Source of the DNA: Siphonodentalium dalli
Lineage: Eukaryota > Mollusca > Scaphopoda > Gadilida > Siphonodentaliidae
Assembly (NCBI GenBank): GCA_032622095.1
Contig: CP136066.1
Coordinates: 66,656,278-66,720,277, forward strand
Direction: 5' to 3'
DNA length: 64,000 nt
The position numbers and the translations under genes are program-made. Every line of letters starts with the position of its first letter. Position 1 is the stretch's first letter. Below are positions 12,326 to 23,378 of this stretch, in pieces. A model generated the notes under the pieces. It did not search any database. It saw only the letters and a program-made list of their open reading frames with translations, and was not told where the DNA came from.

Positions 12326-13507
12326 AAGGGGAACCATAACTCCTTTCTTGGCACTAGATGGGATCGATTCAAGTTTAATCATGTGGGTAAATAAGATTGC
12401 TAAGTTGTCGAAAAGACGCACACTCCCATATATGACATGCTCATATGAAAGTCCATCACATCCTTGTGCTTTCTTTTTACTGAGCGAAGGTATAATTGCG
12501 GTAATTTCATCACGAGTCACATCGGAGCACAGTAATTTGTCAGTATTAGCCACATTTTGATCATTTGAAAGCTCATAGACAATGTCGTTTACGGAAATGA
12601 AGTGATCATTGTTGAAGGACTCGTCTCCAGATGGAGTGTAGATGCCCTCGAAGTAGGCTGCCCATGCATCATTTATTTGTGTTTCGGTACGCAAGATTTG
12701 AGAGTTGTGTTCAAAGTAAGTTGGTTGAGATGTGCCTAGTCTGGATTTCATAGAGTTAAACGTGCGAAAGAATCTTTCTTGGTCGATTTCAGCGCAGTGG
12801 TCGAGTTTATCATCAGATTCGGACACAAAAGCCGAGACTCTTTGGCGATGGTATTTACGGAATTCTCTTTTGGCATCCTTGTACCTCATAAATGCAATAT
12901 CAAGATTTGAATGAATTCTACCAGAATAAATCCAACGTTTACGATATTCACGCATTTCTCTATGGAGATGTTTTAGAGTTTGGTCCCAGTATGGTTTGAG
13001 ATGTTTGTTGAATTTTTTACGGGGTATAGTTTGAGCGGATGCCGAATTCATTGCTATAACGAGTTCATCATAGAAACTTTCCAAGGAGCTGTTATCGGAT
13101 ATTGCCATAGATGGGAGATGTGCGTCAATCGATTCTTGGTAGTTGAGAAGATGTTCATGTGAAGAATCGAGAAGCTCCCACTTGAAACGGACAGGGGTGT
13201 TTTGCATCGGTGCAGAGTGGGTAACAAACTGAAAGTTAAATGATGCAAAAAGTGGTCTATGATTCGATACGTTCAGTGCATCATCATCTAAGACAGACAC
13301 ATTGATTAGTGAGTGGATGTCATATTCAGACACAAGAATGTGATCGATAATAGAGTTCCCATTTCCATTTGCGGATACAAAAGTTGGAATCGAGCTAGGA
13401 AGCCATTGTTTTGAGTTAACTGATCTGAATTTAAGTGGATGGCTATCCATAAAAAATCGGAATGCGTTATTGCGAGTCGGTTTTGTCGATGTTACCATTG
13501 AAATCAC
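12300..13507 (-). pseudogene. LINE ORF2 part 2: endonuclease C-terminus and start of reverse transcriptase
   Basis: This frame continues with IIDHILVSE (catalytic Asp/His region) and the terminal SNHRPLFASF motif of APE endonucleases. A linker follows, rich in basic residues (YRKRWIYSGR; DAKREFRKYHRQRV). The first reverse transcriptase motifs are KKKAQGCDGLSYEH and KKGVMVPLFK. Homology ends near 12325, where one G is missing compared with the frame that continues as a GGTKSRHKFDNYRAITIL stretch. Confidence 0.85.
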
Positions 13508-13976
13508 CCATTATAATTATTTTTCCTAGGGTGGAGTAACTATTCACGAGATTGGTTAATTTGTCCAAATACTCCTTATAGAAATCGACTGTGTAATTGG
13601 ATGACGGAAGATACACTTGAAATATGTACAAGAACGTGTGATCGGTCATTTGCAATTGAAGTCCAACTAAACGGTCGTCTTGTATGTCAAGTAAGGCAAC
13701 TCTATTGGCATAGCGTTTATGCCAAAATAGAGCTACGCCCCCTTTGCCCCTACCAGGCCCACTGCCCCTTTGAAGTGGGAGCCTCTGCGAGTAATCACAC
13801 ACAACATGACATGAATAATGATCGCTCAAGGTTTGTAAGAAATGGGCATTGTGGCTGGACAGCCAGTGCTCACTAAGGCCACACACATCAACAGTATCAG
13901 TGTTTAGAATTTTTGACAAGTAGGAACAGCTGGAAAATGCCCCAGTCATATTCCACGAGAATATGGACAAGGCCAT
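13467..13976 (-). pseudogene. LINE ORF2 part 1: endonuclease N-terminal half
   Basis: From the Met at 13976 the frame has the EEP/APE landmarks SWNMTG (metal-site Asn), GLSEHWL (catalytic Glu), GKGGVALFW, VGLQL, VYLPSSN and IIMGDFNGN (catalytic Asp/Asn). It stops at 13467. The endonuclease continues in another frame from about 13500, so one base has been lost or gained near 13485. The domain nicks target DNA in the LINE cycle; this copy cannot make the whole protein without frameshifting. Confidence 0.85.
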
Positions 13977-14148
13977 AATGCTGACACAGAGAATGCGAAA
14001 ATACGAGTGACGTAACATCGTATGGATCTCGAGAGTAAGCTGCACAATCACTTATCGCGCACAGAGCTGATATTTACAGCGTTACATGAAAACAGTTCAC
14101 AAATCAGTGGGCAAAAGTTATTGGATGTTACAATAATCCAAGTAAAGT

Positions 14149-16038
14149 TCAAGGCATCGAAGCTCGCTTGTACTTCCCGTACTGCCACTCTGACAGCCAC
14201 GGGCGACAGTAAACTCCTTTGGGCCAAAAGAAGGGGTCCATGACCTTGTTTGACTGTTCTTGATCAACGTTGATACGCACGATTAGCTTTTCTCCGTCGC
14301 CACCTCTGATTCGCCGAACAATGGAGAAGCGAAGACCCCATTCACTTAAACTGTTTTCAATAGATCTAATTGTCACATGGTCAGGGAAATTTGAAACATA
14401 GAATCGTTCAGTTTTAATAGGATTTGGGTTTCGAAGCTTCGCATTGTTAGTGCTCGACTGCCGATTAGATTGTGAATTACTATATCTACTCTTATTGTGG
14501 TCACGTGGCTTGCTGGTGGGATAGCGAGGTCGAAAGTCATATCCATCCTCTTCTCCAATATCAAATTCAGAAGCTACACTATGGTTGATAACGTGGGATT
14601 CCAAACTAGATTGTTCGATGTAATTATCCGAGACGTGGTTATCAGTTGAATAAGGTCGCTTAACTTCGGTATACTGATCTTGGTTGTACACGTCACTGGT
14701 ATCGTCAATAGCACTGTCACAAATAAATGGAGCTTGGTTGGCACTATTCACGCAATCTGCAGAGTCGGTTTTGATGATGGGAGAGGATGAATGGTGTCTG
14801 TTGTCGAGGTGAGCATGATACATAGAGCTATCTGGGCGTATTTGTTCCTTGAATGTAGAGTTATGTGGCAGTGTATCAGAGATTCGAGCGTTTGACGTCA
14901 CGGGCGTTGGATCACATGTCAGGCCTGTTGCGTTGGTACTTTGCGATAGAGAGGAGTCGGAGTGAAAAGTTAGGTTGGAAGCAATTTCATCGATGCGCTT
15001 GTTCATTGAAGCGAATAATTCATTGACTTTGGACTGTGTGTGTTTGAAGCACTCGTCTTTGCAAATAGAGTGGGCTGATTTCTTATATGTATTAAAGTCA
15101 TTGGATATTTTCTTCATTTCAGATTTATTGTTACCAATAGCGCTACCGCAGTCGTTCATCTTCTTGACTAGACCGTCCATTGCCCCCAACATCTCAGTGA
15201 AGTCCTTTTTCAGGAATAGCATGTCCGTTTTCATCTTTGCAATTCCGTTTAGGCGGTCATCTTCACTGCGCTCAGCTGACAGTTTCAATTCCTCTTGGGT
15301 TTGTTCAATGGTATTGAATTTCTCATCGTTTTTAATTTGTTCTTCCATAAGACTATCGACGTTGGAAGTCAATGAGGGCATATCCTCGTGAAAGAATTTT
15401 GATAGAGATTCATTCTGTACATTCATAACCACAACATCAGTTTTAACATCGGCAATTGCCTTAGCAAGAACATGGAATTCTGCCATTGTAATATATTTCT
15501 GACCATCAATGTTGGCACTCGAGTCGTTTTGTAAGTGTTGACTGGGTAATGACAGTTGAGAATTTGAACACTTCGGGAAGAAGTTTACAATTTCAGAGAG
15601 ATTGGACGAGTTATTGTCAAGAATAAACAGAAGAAGCTCATAAATATCCTTAGAAAGTTTGTCGGCAATTGCACCATTCTTTGAAACCCTTCTGTCCTTC
15701 AATTCTGGATTTTTTGATGATGGAAATCTGGGCATAATTTTAGCTTCATTGAAGATTACAACACGAATCCTGTGTAGAGTTGATTTGTTCCGTTTAGACT
15801 CCATAAGGAAGAGATCTGTGATATGGTTTTTCGGAAATGAATGCATAAAGTCTAATAACCATACTATGTGAGCATGAGAGTTCGGAGCATATTCGTTAGA
15901 TTGTCTTATGAAGTCTACGAACAACGAAACGGTGGATGACAAATCCACACATTGACATAATTTATGAATAAACACCTGTTTTATTGGTAAAAAAAACTTT
16001 AATAATATATTACCAAAGAATATAATTACTATTAACAA
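14149..16038 (-). CDS. LINE ORF1 protein with coiled coil and RRM-like C-terminus
   Basis: 629 codons from the first Met; the true start may be further in, since the first 50 residues are hydrophobic and atypical. Residues about 200-360 are rich in E, K, D and heptad-like leucines (EEQIKNDEKFNTIEQTQEEL and following), as expected of the oligomerising coiled coil of LINE ORF1 proteins. A polar Ser/Asp/Asn/His-rich linker follows. The last 85 residues read FYVSNFP...IENSLSEWGL...VRRIRGG...LIVRINVD...DPFFWPKGV, a degenerate RRM-like fold seen in invertebrate LINE ORF1s, probably RNA binding. The frame is intact, unlike ORF2. Confidence 0.8.
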   Translation of the reverse strand: MLIVIIFFGNILLKFFLPIKQVFIHKLCQCVDLSSTVSLFVDFIRQSNEYAPNSHAHIVWLLDFMHSFPKNHITDLFLMESKRNKSTLHRIRVVIFNEAKIMPRFPSSKNPELKDRRVSKNGAIADKLSKDIYELLLFILDNNSSNLSEIVNFFPKCSNSQLSLPSQHLQNDSSANIDGQKYITMAEFHVLAKAIADVKTDVVVMNVQNESLSKFFHEDMPSLTSNVDSLMEEQIKNDEKFNTIEQTQEELKLSAERSEDDRLNGIAKMKTDMLFLKKDFTEMLGAMDGLVKKMNDCGSAIGNNKSEMKKISNDFNTYKKSAHSICKDECFKHTQSKVNELFASMNKRIDEIASNLTFHSDSSLSQSTNATGLTCDPTPVTSNARISDTLPHNSTFKEQIRPDSSMYHAHLDNRHHSSSPIIKTDSADCVNSANQAPFICDSAIDDTSDVYNQDQYTEVKRPYSTDNHVSDNYIEQSSLESHVINHSVASEFDIGEEDGYDFRPRYPTSKPRDHNKSRYSNSQSNRQSSTNNAKLRNPNPIKTERFYVSNFPDHVTIRSIENSLSEWGLRFSIVRRIRGGDGEKLIVRINVDQEQSNKVMDPFFWPKGVYCRPWLSEWQYGKYKRASMP

Positions 16039-16065
16039 TTTCGGGACAACAAATGTAAACGCATA

Positions 16066-16398
16066 TTAATACTGAAGGGGTCATTGTCGCCACATTTTGG
16101 TGTGCTGGGTACCCAGCTTTAGGAAAAGTTGTTTTGTGTACCCAGCTTGACCTTTGTAATGCTTTGAGCCCACACAAATGAAGTATTGAAGAACTACAGT
16201 AGCATGCTATCAAATGGCTCATAGGTACTAATCTTCAAAATTGACATTTTTTATTAATAATTGCTTTCTTGTCGGCGATGTAACTTTATGTTTTACGATA
16301 ACATAAAACCGCAAAGGTCAAGCTGGATACCAAAAACACCCTTTCGTAAAGCTGGGTACCGAACACACAAAAGTGTGGTGACAATGACACCTTCAATC
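16066..16398. mobile_element. Foldback MITE with about 90-bp arms
   Basis: Bases 16066-16160 (GGGTCATTGTCGCCACA, GGTACCCAGCTTTA, CAGCTTGACCTTTG) match the reverse complement of 16299-16398 (CAAAGGTCAAGCTGG, TAAAGCTGGGTACC, TGTGGTGACAATGAC) with a few mismatches. The arms are separated by about 140 bp. It abuts the 5' side of the LINE ORF1, so the LINE end and this element may overlap at about 16040. Confidence 0.8.
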
Positions 16399-16615
16399 AT
16401 AAGATGTCCACGTGTAACCAGCGTGGTACCATATAACATGTCTGTTTGCATGCATAAACATAATTACCGATTGGTAAATAAGTATATATATATCCGCACG
16501 TCAACCATCACAACATACCGTATTCTTGTTGATAGCGATATTTTTCATTCTGAATTAATTTGCGATCGCCACTATAATGCGCTGATCCACACCGAACAGT
16601 GACATTGTGTGACCT

Positions 16616-16830
16616 CCCGTAACGGCGTCCGCTCAGGTATGTCACATTTCTGAAGAATTTGTTGCCAAGCCGTCAAATATTACAGGTAGTGAAAAATAAT
16701 AGATTTCCAAAATCTATATCTCTAACTCTGAGCTTTCATCTTCTCAATTCAAATAGTGTTTACCCCTGAAGCCGAATAAATAGTAATTGAGGGGTGTTAA
16801 ATCGGATTATGTATCTTTAAAAATCTTTAA
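16616..16830 (+). repeat. Dispersed repeat family M, copy 2
   Basis: Homologous, in reverse orientation, to 2325-2550. Shared blocks are GTAACGGCGTCCGC, GCCAAGCCG and the GGGTGTTAAATC end. A short fragment of the same end may be at 7430. Confidence 0.7.
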
Positions 16831-16879
16831 ATATTTCTCATAGTGTCTTATAGCCCCATCCGAACACATAGTATTCATC

Positions 16880-17320
16880 TTATGCTGACTGACTTGCACT
16901 CTTCGTAGTTCCCGGCAGTTTGTTCCATTCAGTAATTGCAGCTGGTAAGAAAGAATCGATATAATAGTCACGGTTATAGTTAATATTCGGAGGTAGTCTT
17001 ATATGTTCAAATCTGAAGTTATATCTGGAATTGTTTGCCTGGATTGGTCGTACATAATTTCTTAAAATTGACGGAGCCCGTTCCACGTATCAATTAAAAA
17101 AATTGGCATAGCTTGTGTTTTCTACGGCGCGAGGAGAGGAGTTCCCAGCCAGTTTTTGATAAAAGACGCGCATTGCTCGTGCTGATCGATTGTTGCACCT
17201 GTTACTATTTTTCAGCTTTACCCAACGCGACCGCCTTCTATATCTTTGATATAATGCATGTATATGTGTACGAAATTGGATGCCGGTTTCAGAACAGATT
17301 ATATGAATCGTCGGGCACAT
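16880..17320 (-). pseudogene. 3' fragment of a second LINE (reverse transcriptase thumb and C-terminus)
   Basis: In three frames on the minus strand the order is KIVTGAT, then GWELLSSRRRKHKLCQFF, then RNYVRPIQANNSRYNFRFEH and SFLPAAITEWNKLP, followed by a stop at 16880. These are the standard closing motifs of CR1/L2-type LINE reverse transcriptases. At least two frameshifts separate them. Only the last 150 codons remain, a typical 5'-truncated dead copy. Confidence 0.8.
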
Positions 17321-18215
17321 CGCCTATCTCCTATGGCTACATGTCTTCTGTTTTAAATTGGTCAGATGTCATTTTCGTCGTTACCATTACATAATATAAA
17401 CTTCAACGCCTCCAAGTTATTATTGCAAAAAATAAACTACTTGGACACATTTTATAATTGGCAGAAACAGGCTCTCTGACTGACTTTGCATTATGTAAAC
17501 AGTCAGAACAAAATACCATTCCTTATAGGGCTTTATTTCATACTGTTAAAAAGTATCGTATTCTGATATACTTTCGTCTGTCTGGTAGGCAGGCCAATGA
17601 GGCCATGATTGGGTCACCTTGTACTCACCTCTAGAGCATGCCACTTTATATCAGTACAAATATGACAGATCGAGGCGCAATAACTATTATTATTAGTTAT
17701 AGTGATCTTGCCGACAGCCTGTGAAACAGTTTAGACTGTAGTATTGGGATCGTGAGCTGCAAAATTCCGTACACCCCTTGTTGTGAAACTCTGTGTGGTT
17801 TACACACATGTATACTATATTTAAAAAATACACAGAATAAATAACAATGTATACCAATTGAATTACAATTGAAATGCATAGTTCGTCCGGTATTGCCTTT
17901 CTTCTATGCTTTTTTCACTTGATTTTACTGATATTTGTATATCCGTGATTTATCTGACAATAAAATTCCATTGTCAGTATATTCAAATTTAATGTTAAGA
18001 CGAAGCTGCTGTAATATATGCACAATTGTTTCGGGTGTCTTGCAACGGTTTATACTCTTACTTTCTATCGTTCGCTTCCTTCTAGATTTGAAGATTTCCA
18101 ATGAATCTGTGGTACTATTAAGAGATGAACTGCTGAAACACCCTTTCTGTTCTTAATCGATGATCGCAATCAAGTGTGTATATTGTCAAGGCTGTACATT
18201 TATGTCATATATGGA
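17321..18215. other. intergenic stretch, nothing recognised
   Basis: No convincing coding frame or repeat arms. AT-rich in places. Confidence 0.4.
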
Positions 18216-18480
18216 TGAAGGGGTCACTCACACAAAAACAAATTCTGAAGGTTACACAGGTTTTGAAAATGAGCTGAAGATTACACTGGTTTTGAAATTG
18301 AGCTGAAGTGTACACAGGTTTTGAAACTTGAATCTCGTTCTAAATAACGTTTAGTTTTCGTGTCTGCCATGAATTTTGTAAGAAAAATATTATTCCAATG
18401 AAAATTAAAACCCTTCAGCACATTTTCAAAAGCTGTGTACCCTTCAGTACTTTTTTTTGCGAGAATGTCCCTATAGGGCT
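18216..18480. repeat. Repeat family G with internal about 30-bp units
   Basis: Starts GATGAAGGGGTCACTCAC, then has three units of the form GCTGAAG-TACAC-GGTTTTGAAA at about 18246-18325. Reverse-complement units (CCCTTCAGCACATTTTCAAAA and CTGTGTACCCTTCAG) close it. The same phrases recur at 25450-25735. The inverted halves suggest a foldback transposon; the boundaries are approximate. Confidence 0.55.
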
Positions 18481-19092
18481 AAAATTGTTGTCTTCGTACC
18501 TTTTTCAAAAGTTATCTACATGTATCCTGGTCAGGAAACGCGCTAACCTATGAGATAACCGTCTGTGCCTTTCCGCGCACGTTTTAATTAATAGTTCCCA
18601 TTATGTTTGCATACTTAAAGAATACAAATATCAACGATGAGATGGGACTGCAAGGAATAAACATATTTACAGTTGAAAAAAATTCGTTGGAAAAGGTGCA
18701 AACGATTATCTCGTAGGTTAGCGCCTTTCCAGGATAGATAACTCATGAAAAACATACTAAGACAACACATGCAGCTATAATAGTATAATAGGGGTCGGGG
18801 GTCAAATCATCAAACGTATCTATTTTTGCTCTGCTGCCTGCTGAGACCAGGTATTCACACCCGGTATTTTCCTTTCGGTTTCATGCTACCTGTATGGCTA
18901 TAATATGCTCCCCTCTGTACAGGATCGAGTAATAATTTGCCACATAAATGAAAAATTCTTGCAGCCATTTCTCTTCTTGTAGCCATTTCTCAATTTATGT
19001 GAACACCCTACATTTGGACAAAAAATTTCAAAAAGTTCACCACTCGCATATATACCCCCCCCCCCCCCCGTCACACCCTCTCCCATTACCAT
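18481..19092. other. intergenic stretch with a poly-C tract
   Basis: No recognisable gene. A run of 15 or so C lies just before 19070. Confidence 0.4.
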
Positions 19093-19489
19093 GCCTCAAA
19101 AATATCCATGCTCAACATGCAATAAATCAGTGAGAAAAAAATCAAGATGCTTTATGTTGTGACCTGTGTGATCAATGGATTCACCACCGCTGCTCTAAAT
19201 TTCTAAAAACAGATTTAATGAAGCTTGCTAATGATGATAGCCTATGGTTTTGCTACCACTGTAACCAGACCTTATTTCCATTTAATCACATGGAGGAAGA
19301 GGCACTGTTTCGACTGGCATTATTTGACATGAAACAAGAATATGTCCACACAAATTACGCTTCAAATAAATCATTTTTAATGAACCCATTCACTCTAAAT
19401 GATGACTTCGAGAAGAACATCAAATGAATGACGATGACTACAATTTAAACCCAGTAAATCCTGAAAACTCCTCTAATTATACCCTCCTT
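19093..19489 (+). pseudogene. PHD-finger ORF of the third LINE
   Basis: The first frame from 19093 reads PCSTCNKSVRKK and stops. Shifting by one base in the run of A near 19136 gives CCDLCDQWIHHRCSKF, then DDSLWFCYHC. The Cys/His spacing is that of a PHD zinc finger (C4HC3). The open part from 19218 runs to 19427. PHD fingers occur in the first ORF of some LINEs. One frameshift makes this copy defective. Confidence 0.8.
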
Positions 19490-20618
19490 CAGGGGGGGGG
19501 CGTGAAAAAATTTACACATACAGGGCCCAAAAACAAAAATTTACAGCCCTTTTGCTATCCACCCACCCTTTTTGTGCAAACAAAATATTTTTTTCCACCT
19601 GATTTTTTTGGACCCACCCCGTAAAATAAGAAAACAAAATCATTTAAAATCTATTCAAGACCAAATCAAACAGAATCAAAGGTAAGTTTTAAATTGGTCC
19701 GTTTCTGACAGATTCCAAGTGTTCAAACAATTGAAAAACTATCAACGGTTATGATGTTGTTTTCGACATTGAAAAATACATTTTGAAATAAAAAGTGTTT
19801 TATTCTACAGTATGCACAGATATTGTGAGGTAATATTTATAGTGCCAATAAGCCAACATTGTGTTTCATTTTTACATAAATAGTCCAGTTACTAATTAAT
19901 GACTGTTGTTCCCAAAAAGGTGCCACCAACCATCATATCAGAACACCTTATAGCCATACCTGCAATGACAGTTATATAGTATATAAGTATCACTCTTCGG
20001 AGCCAAATAAACAGGCTGGCATGTTTATTTTGTAATTTGAGGTATTTTGTTAGCCAGCACTCTGCAGCACTAGTATTATTTGGTCATTAGACATGCCAGA
20101 GTGAAAATGCCAGCACTATCAGGCATTATTCAATATTAATTTGAGGTGAAATGCAAACCAGCACTCCTATTCAGTCATCACTTTTATTTGGCACCAGAGA
20201 GTGCTTTATCTTATACCTACATATGTTATTAAGTGTTGGTTAAGGTCATAATCTATGTTAGAACACATTTATTAGTGAAAACAACTTAAAACAATGTCCA
20301 TAATGTGGGTTGAAAAAAATTTGCACAAACAATTTTGTTCAGGCCTCTGAGATGCACCCACCCCGCCCGGTATAGGTATGTTTTTGGAAGATCTCCCCTA
20401 TATTACTTATATCTTATACCTACCCTGTTCCTAAGTGCCTGTAAAGGCCATAACCTGCGTTAGAACACAATTATTAATGAATATATTTGAAAACAACTTA
20501 AAACAAGGGCAAAAATGTGAATAGAAAAAAATTTGCACAAACTCATTTTTTCGGGCCTCTTCGGACCCACCCACCCCGGCCCTGTTTGATAAAACTTTTG
20601 TGCGCCCCCCCCCCCCTG
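19490..20618. mobile_element. hAT-like non-autonomous element inside the third LINE
   Basis: Left end CAGGGGGGGGGCGTGAAAAA; right end, reverse complemented, CAGGGGGG...GCGCACAAAAGTTTT; both run on into ACAGGGC. The insertion is flanked by CCTCCTT (19483-19489 and 20619-20625), a 7-bp duplication, one less than the usual 8 of hAT. Inside, a segment of about 202 bp is duplicated in tandem (starts near 20211 and 20413, with GTTAGAACACA, AAAACAACTTAAAACAA and AAATTTGCACAAAC blocks in each). No transposase frame. Confidence 0.8.
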
Positions 20619-20672
20619 CCTCCTTGATGAATTTAATGATTAATTGAAACTAATAAACCAAAATATGTCATC

Positions 20673-21074
20673 ATCAATGATACACTTTAACATATGTTCA
20701 CTATTAAATAATATAAGTTATCCACTTCCCTGTATACCTGTAGACACAGATTTGATACAATAGGCGTTACTGAAACTTGGCTTACCGATGATTCCCCTGT
20801 GGTTCTAACCAAAATGGGAAGCTATAGCTTATATGAAAATCACAGGAGTGATAGAGTTGGGGGTGGAGTTGGACTTTATGTACATGAAAACATTGAAGCA
20901 CAGGTACGATCAGACTTGTATTTGTTCAGTGAGAACTTCGAAAGCTTATTTATTGAAATTCCTGACCAAAAAAAAAACAAGAACCAAATAGTAGGCTGTA
21001 TATATCGAAGCCCAAATTCTAGCGTTGATGACTTTCTTGAAAAACTTGAAACAGTATTAACCCAGATACAATAA
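20673..21074 (+). pseudogene. Endonuclease fragment of the third LINE
   Basis: MIHFNICSLLNN (metal-site Asn region) is followed, after a frameshift, by GVTETWLTDDSP (catalytic Glu), GGGVGLYVHENI, FIEIP and VGCIYRSPNSS. These are APE endonuclease motifs. Homology ends near LETVLTQIQ; the rest of the domain is absent. Confidence 0.85.
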
Positions 21075-21089
21075 ACTCTCAAAATATTT

Positions 21090-21650
21090 AGGAGTCATCG
21101 GAAAAATCAGTGATTTCATACCCAGCGATACAATGAACACAATCTATTCTGTACTTATTATCCCACATATCACTTAATATTGTAATGTCATATGGAGTGC
21201 AATAACAAAGGAAAACTTTGAAAATCTTGAAAAAATACAAAACAAAGCAATCGCCACACTATCTTATAAACAAAAAGCATACCAGAAATATACAGGGACC
21301 ATAATTTGCTATCGATGAAGGACACTGGAAACATGCAACTAATACAAATTTTACATGATTTGCATCAAAAGAAACTCCCCAAATCGCTTTCTTCAATATT
21401 GACTAATATACATGATATCCACACAATCGCAACTTCTCGGATTATCGTTCTTGTCAGAAATACGGAAATCACCGAGGTTCGCCAATGGATATCCTGTCAT
21501 ATCCACAACCACAATACACGGTTCAAAGCAATTCAATCTGCATTGTGAATTCAGAAGAACAAAAAGGAAAGAAGAGTCATATCAACCAGAGCCAGATGTC
21601 TACATGTATGGAATGAACTTCCATGTGATTGTAAACTTCCCATAGAAACT
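21090..21650 (+). pseudogene. Reverse transcriptase thumb fragment of the third LINE
   Basis: GVIGKISDFIP, then YSVLIIPHIT, a stop, YCNVIWSAITKENFENLEKI and QNKAI follow the closing region of LINE reverse transcriptases. The frame is broken by several stops after that. It joins directly to the endonuclease fragment, so about 1.5-2 kb of palm sequence has been deleted. Confidence 0.75.
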
Positions 21651-23208
21651 AGTGATAAATATCATAAATACCTGAGAACATATTTCATTAACAAATACAC
21701 CCAAATAACAAATAACAAACGAGTTTGTATGTATACTCTCTCCTATTATATACACTAAGGCAATGCTAGCCAGCAGTTCCTGACAGCACTGTAAAGAAGA
21801 GGGGGGGGGGGGGCAGAAATTAATCTACTTTATATTCTCATAGTATAATCCTCCCTCTCCTGGTCAGCTCTCCTGGTGAGGAAAAGGCCAACAAACTTAT
21901 GCCACATCTCCGACATGCATGTGTCACTATTTGTCACTCATGTACATGTACCTCTGAACAACAATGCAAATTCAATCAACTTAAATATGACCGTAAATTA
22001 TTCCTCAACCAAATCAAGCACTATTCACACCAGATATTTCTTTGACCCTAAAAATAGTGTCAATTTCCACACATTATTGCTGATAACATACTAGTATTCG
22101 TCACATTCTTGAAAAATATACAAGTATTGAAAGATGATCGATTACATGTAGGTCACGGCATGAAGACATTAAGATAATCATATTGGCTACCCAGTTAAAG
22201 CATAAAAAATTACTACAATCTCCATCACACACAACGACCCCCCCCCCCCCCCCCCACACACACACGTAACCCCATGCCCCCACACTTTCTTGCCCATCTG
22301 TATACGAAACTACGTACACACATTGTAAATAAGCACACGCACAATACATACTCAATTGTAAGTACACATTATACTGCATCATTATACTCGCATAAGGGCT
22401 CTGCCCTTACAAGTAAAATTTGTATGGGGACCTGTTGTTATATATCTACTGTAAAAATATTGAATCAGCTGGCACATGTTTTGTATGGCTCGAGATTTCC
22501 TACCTACTCACAACATGCTTGATCATTGCGCCAATAGAAATAACATCAATATGAATAACTTTATTCGCAAATGTCCAATGTTGGAACAGATTACCACAAT
22601 TAATAGTAAGGCTTCATATAGGTGTGATACTGAGTCAAATAGCTTTGAAATTCATTGAAATTCGAATGCCTATGTCATTGCCAACCCGCGGATGAATACT
22701 CGCACCGCGCGGTCGAACTTCTTTTTTGCTGCACACAAAGGATAAAGAGAAATTGTTTCCGGTTTGAACATACACGATGAATATCCCTCTTAAAATCAGT
22801 TAATATGTAAGATTCCAAACACGATATAATGGTGCGGATATTAATGGGCTACAAGGTGATAAACTGTCAGTGAAATGTCTCCGTTTTTGTAACGGAAGTC
22901 GACGAACTCACCATTTCCGCTACAATTTTGGGACTTCCGTTCTGTGACAGGAAATGAGAATTGAAATCGAAAATGCAAATTGTAATTTCAATTTTAAAAC
23001 TTATAGAAGAAGCGCTGATGGACGGGTTTATTTATTCATGTATGTCCAAATTTTAAAGTACTGTTACTGACACCCTTTTCTGGCTTCGTTCAACTTTGGT
23101 TGCCTCACACCACATGTCCCTGCTGATACAAAATATTCATAAAATGATAAATCATGATCAGGATTCTGTAAATGTAATTTCAGTACCAGTAATGGTATAA
23201 CTATAAGG
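21651..23208. other. intergenic stretch with homopolymer runs
   Basis: G-run at about 21800-21814 and C-run at about 22239-22256, followed by CA-rich sequence. No recognisable gene. Two inverted ETS-type cores (ACGGAAGT near 22891 and ACTTCCGT near 22932) lie about 40 bp apart, noted without further support. Confidence 0.4.
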
Positions 23209-23292
23209 GAGTGTGATGGCCGAGTGGTTATCGTGTTCGACTACTGGCCAGAGGTTTTGCTTGGACCCCGGATCGATTCACCTCGACAAAAC
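23209..23292 (+). repeat. tRNA-derived SINE head or tRNA pseudogene
   Basis: GTGATGGCCGAGTGGTTATC matches the 5' part of a Ser/Leu-type tRNA and holds a good A box (TGGCCGAGTGG). About 50 bases later CCCGGATCGATTCACCTC resembles a B box (GGTTCGANTCC) with changes. The anticodon arm is not convincing and no CCA-proximal pairing is evident. More likely an old SINE fragment than a working tRNA. Confidence 0.55.
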
Positions 23293-23378
23293 AAAAATCG
23301 GGAGTTCTGAGCGTGCCTATAATTTGGCTATATAAAGTACAGTCAATTTCCCAGTTCCGGATATTTCCTAGTTAATTA

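Larger units (their letters stand above)
10500..16040 (-). mobile_element. Nearly full-length two-ORF LINE, defective by frameshifts
   Basis: Read on the minus strand: ORF1 (16038-14149), a spacer of about 170 bp, then ORF2 (about 13976-10500) with endonuclease, reverse transcriptase and a C-terminal Cys/His cluster. ORF2 is broken twice, near 13485 and near 12325, in both cases by a shift of one base. The exact 5' and 3' ends are unclear; no poly-A tail or target duplication was found. This is an APE-type non-LTR retrotransposon; I do not assign a clade. Confidence 0.9.
19093..21650 (+). mobile_element. Third LINE: internally deleted, interrupted by a hAT-like element
   Basis: Three parts in the right order and strand: a PHD-finger ORF, an endonuclease fragment, and a reverse transcriptase thumb fragment. 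The palm with its catalytic motifs is missing between about 21075 and 21090. Bases 19490-20618 are a later insertion. The combination of PHD finger, APE endonuclease and this type of C-terminus is known in CR1/L2-group LINEs. Confidence 0.8.

Noticed and set aside
23209-23292. A working tRNA gene
   Set aside because: B box is degenerate, the anticodon stem does not form cleanly and the 3' acceptor strand is not found; kept only as a SINE or pseudogene.
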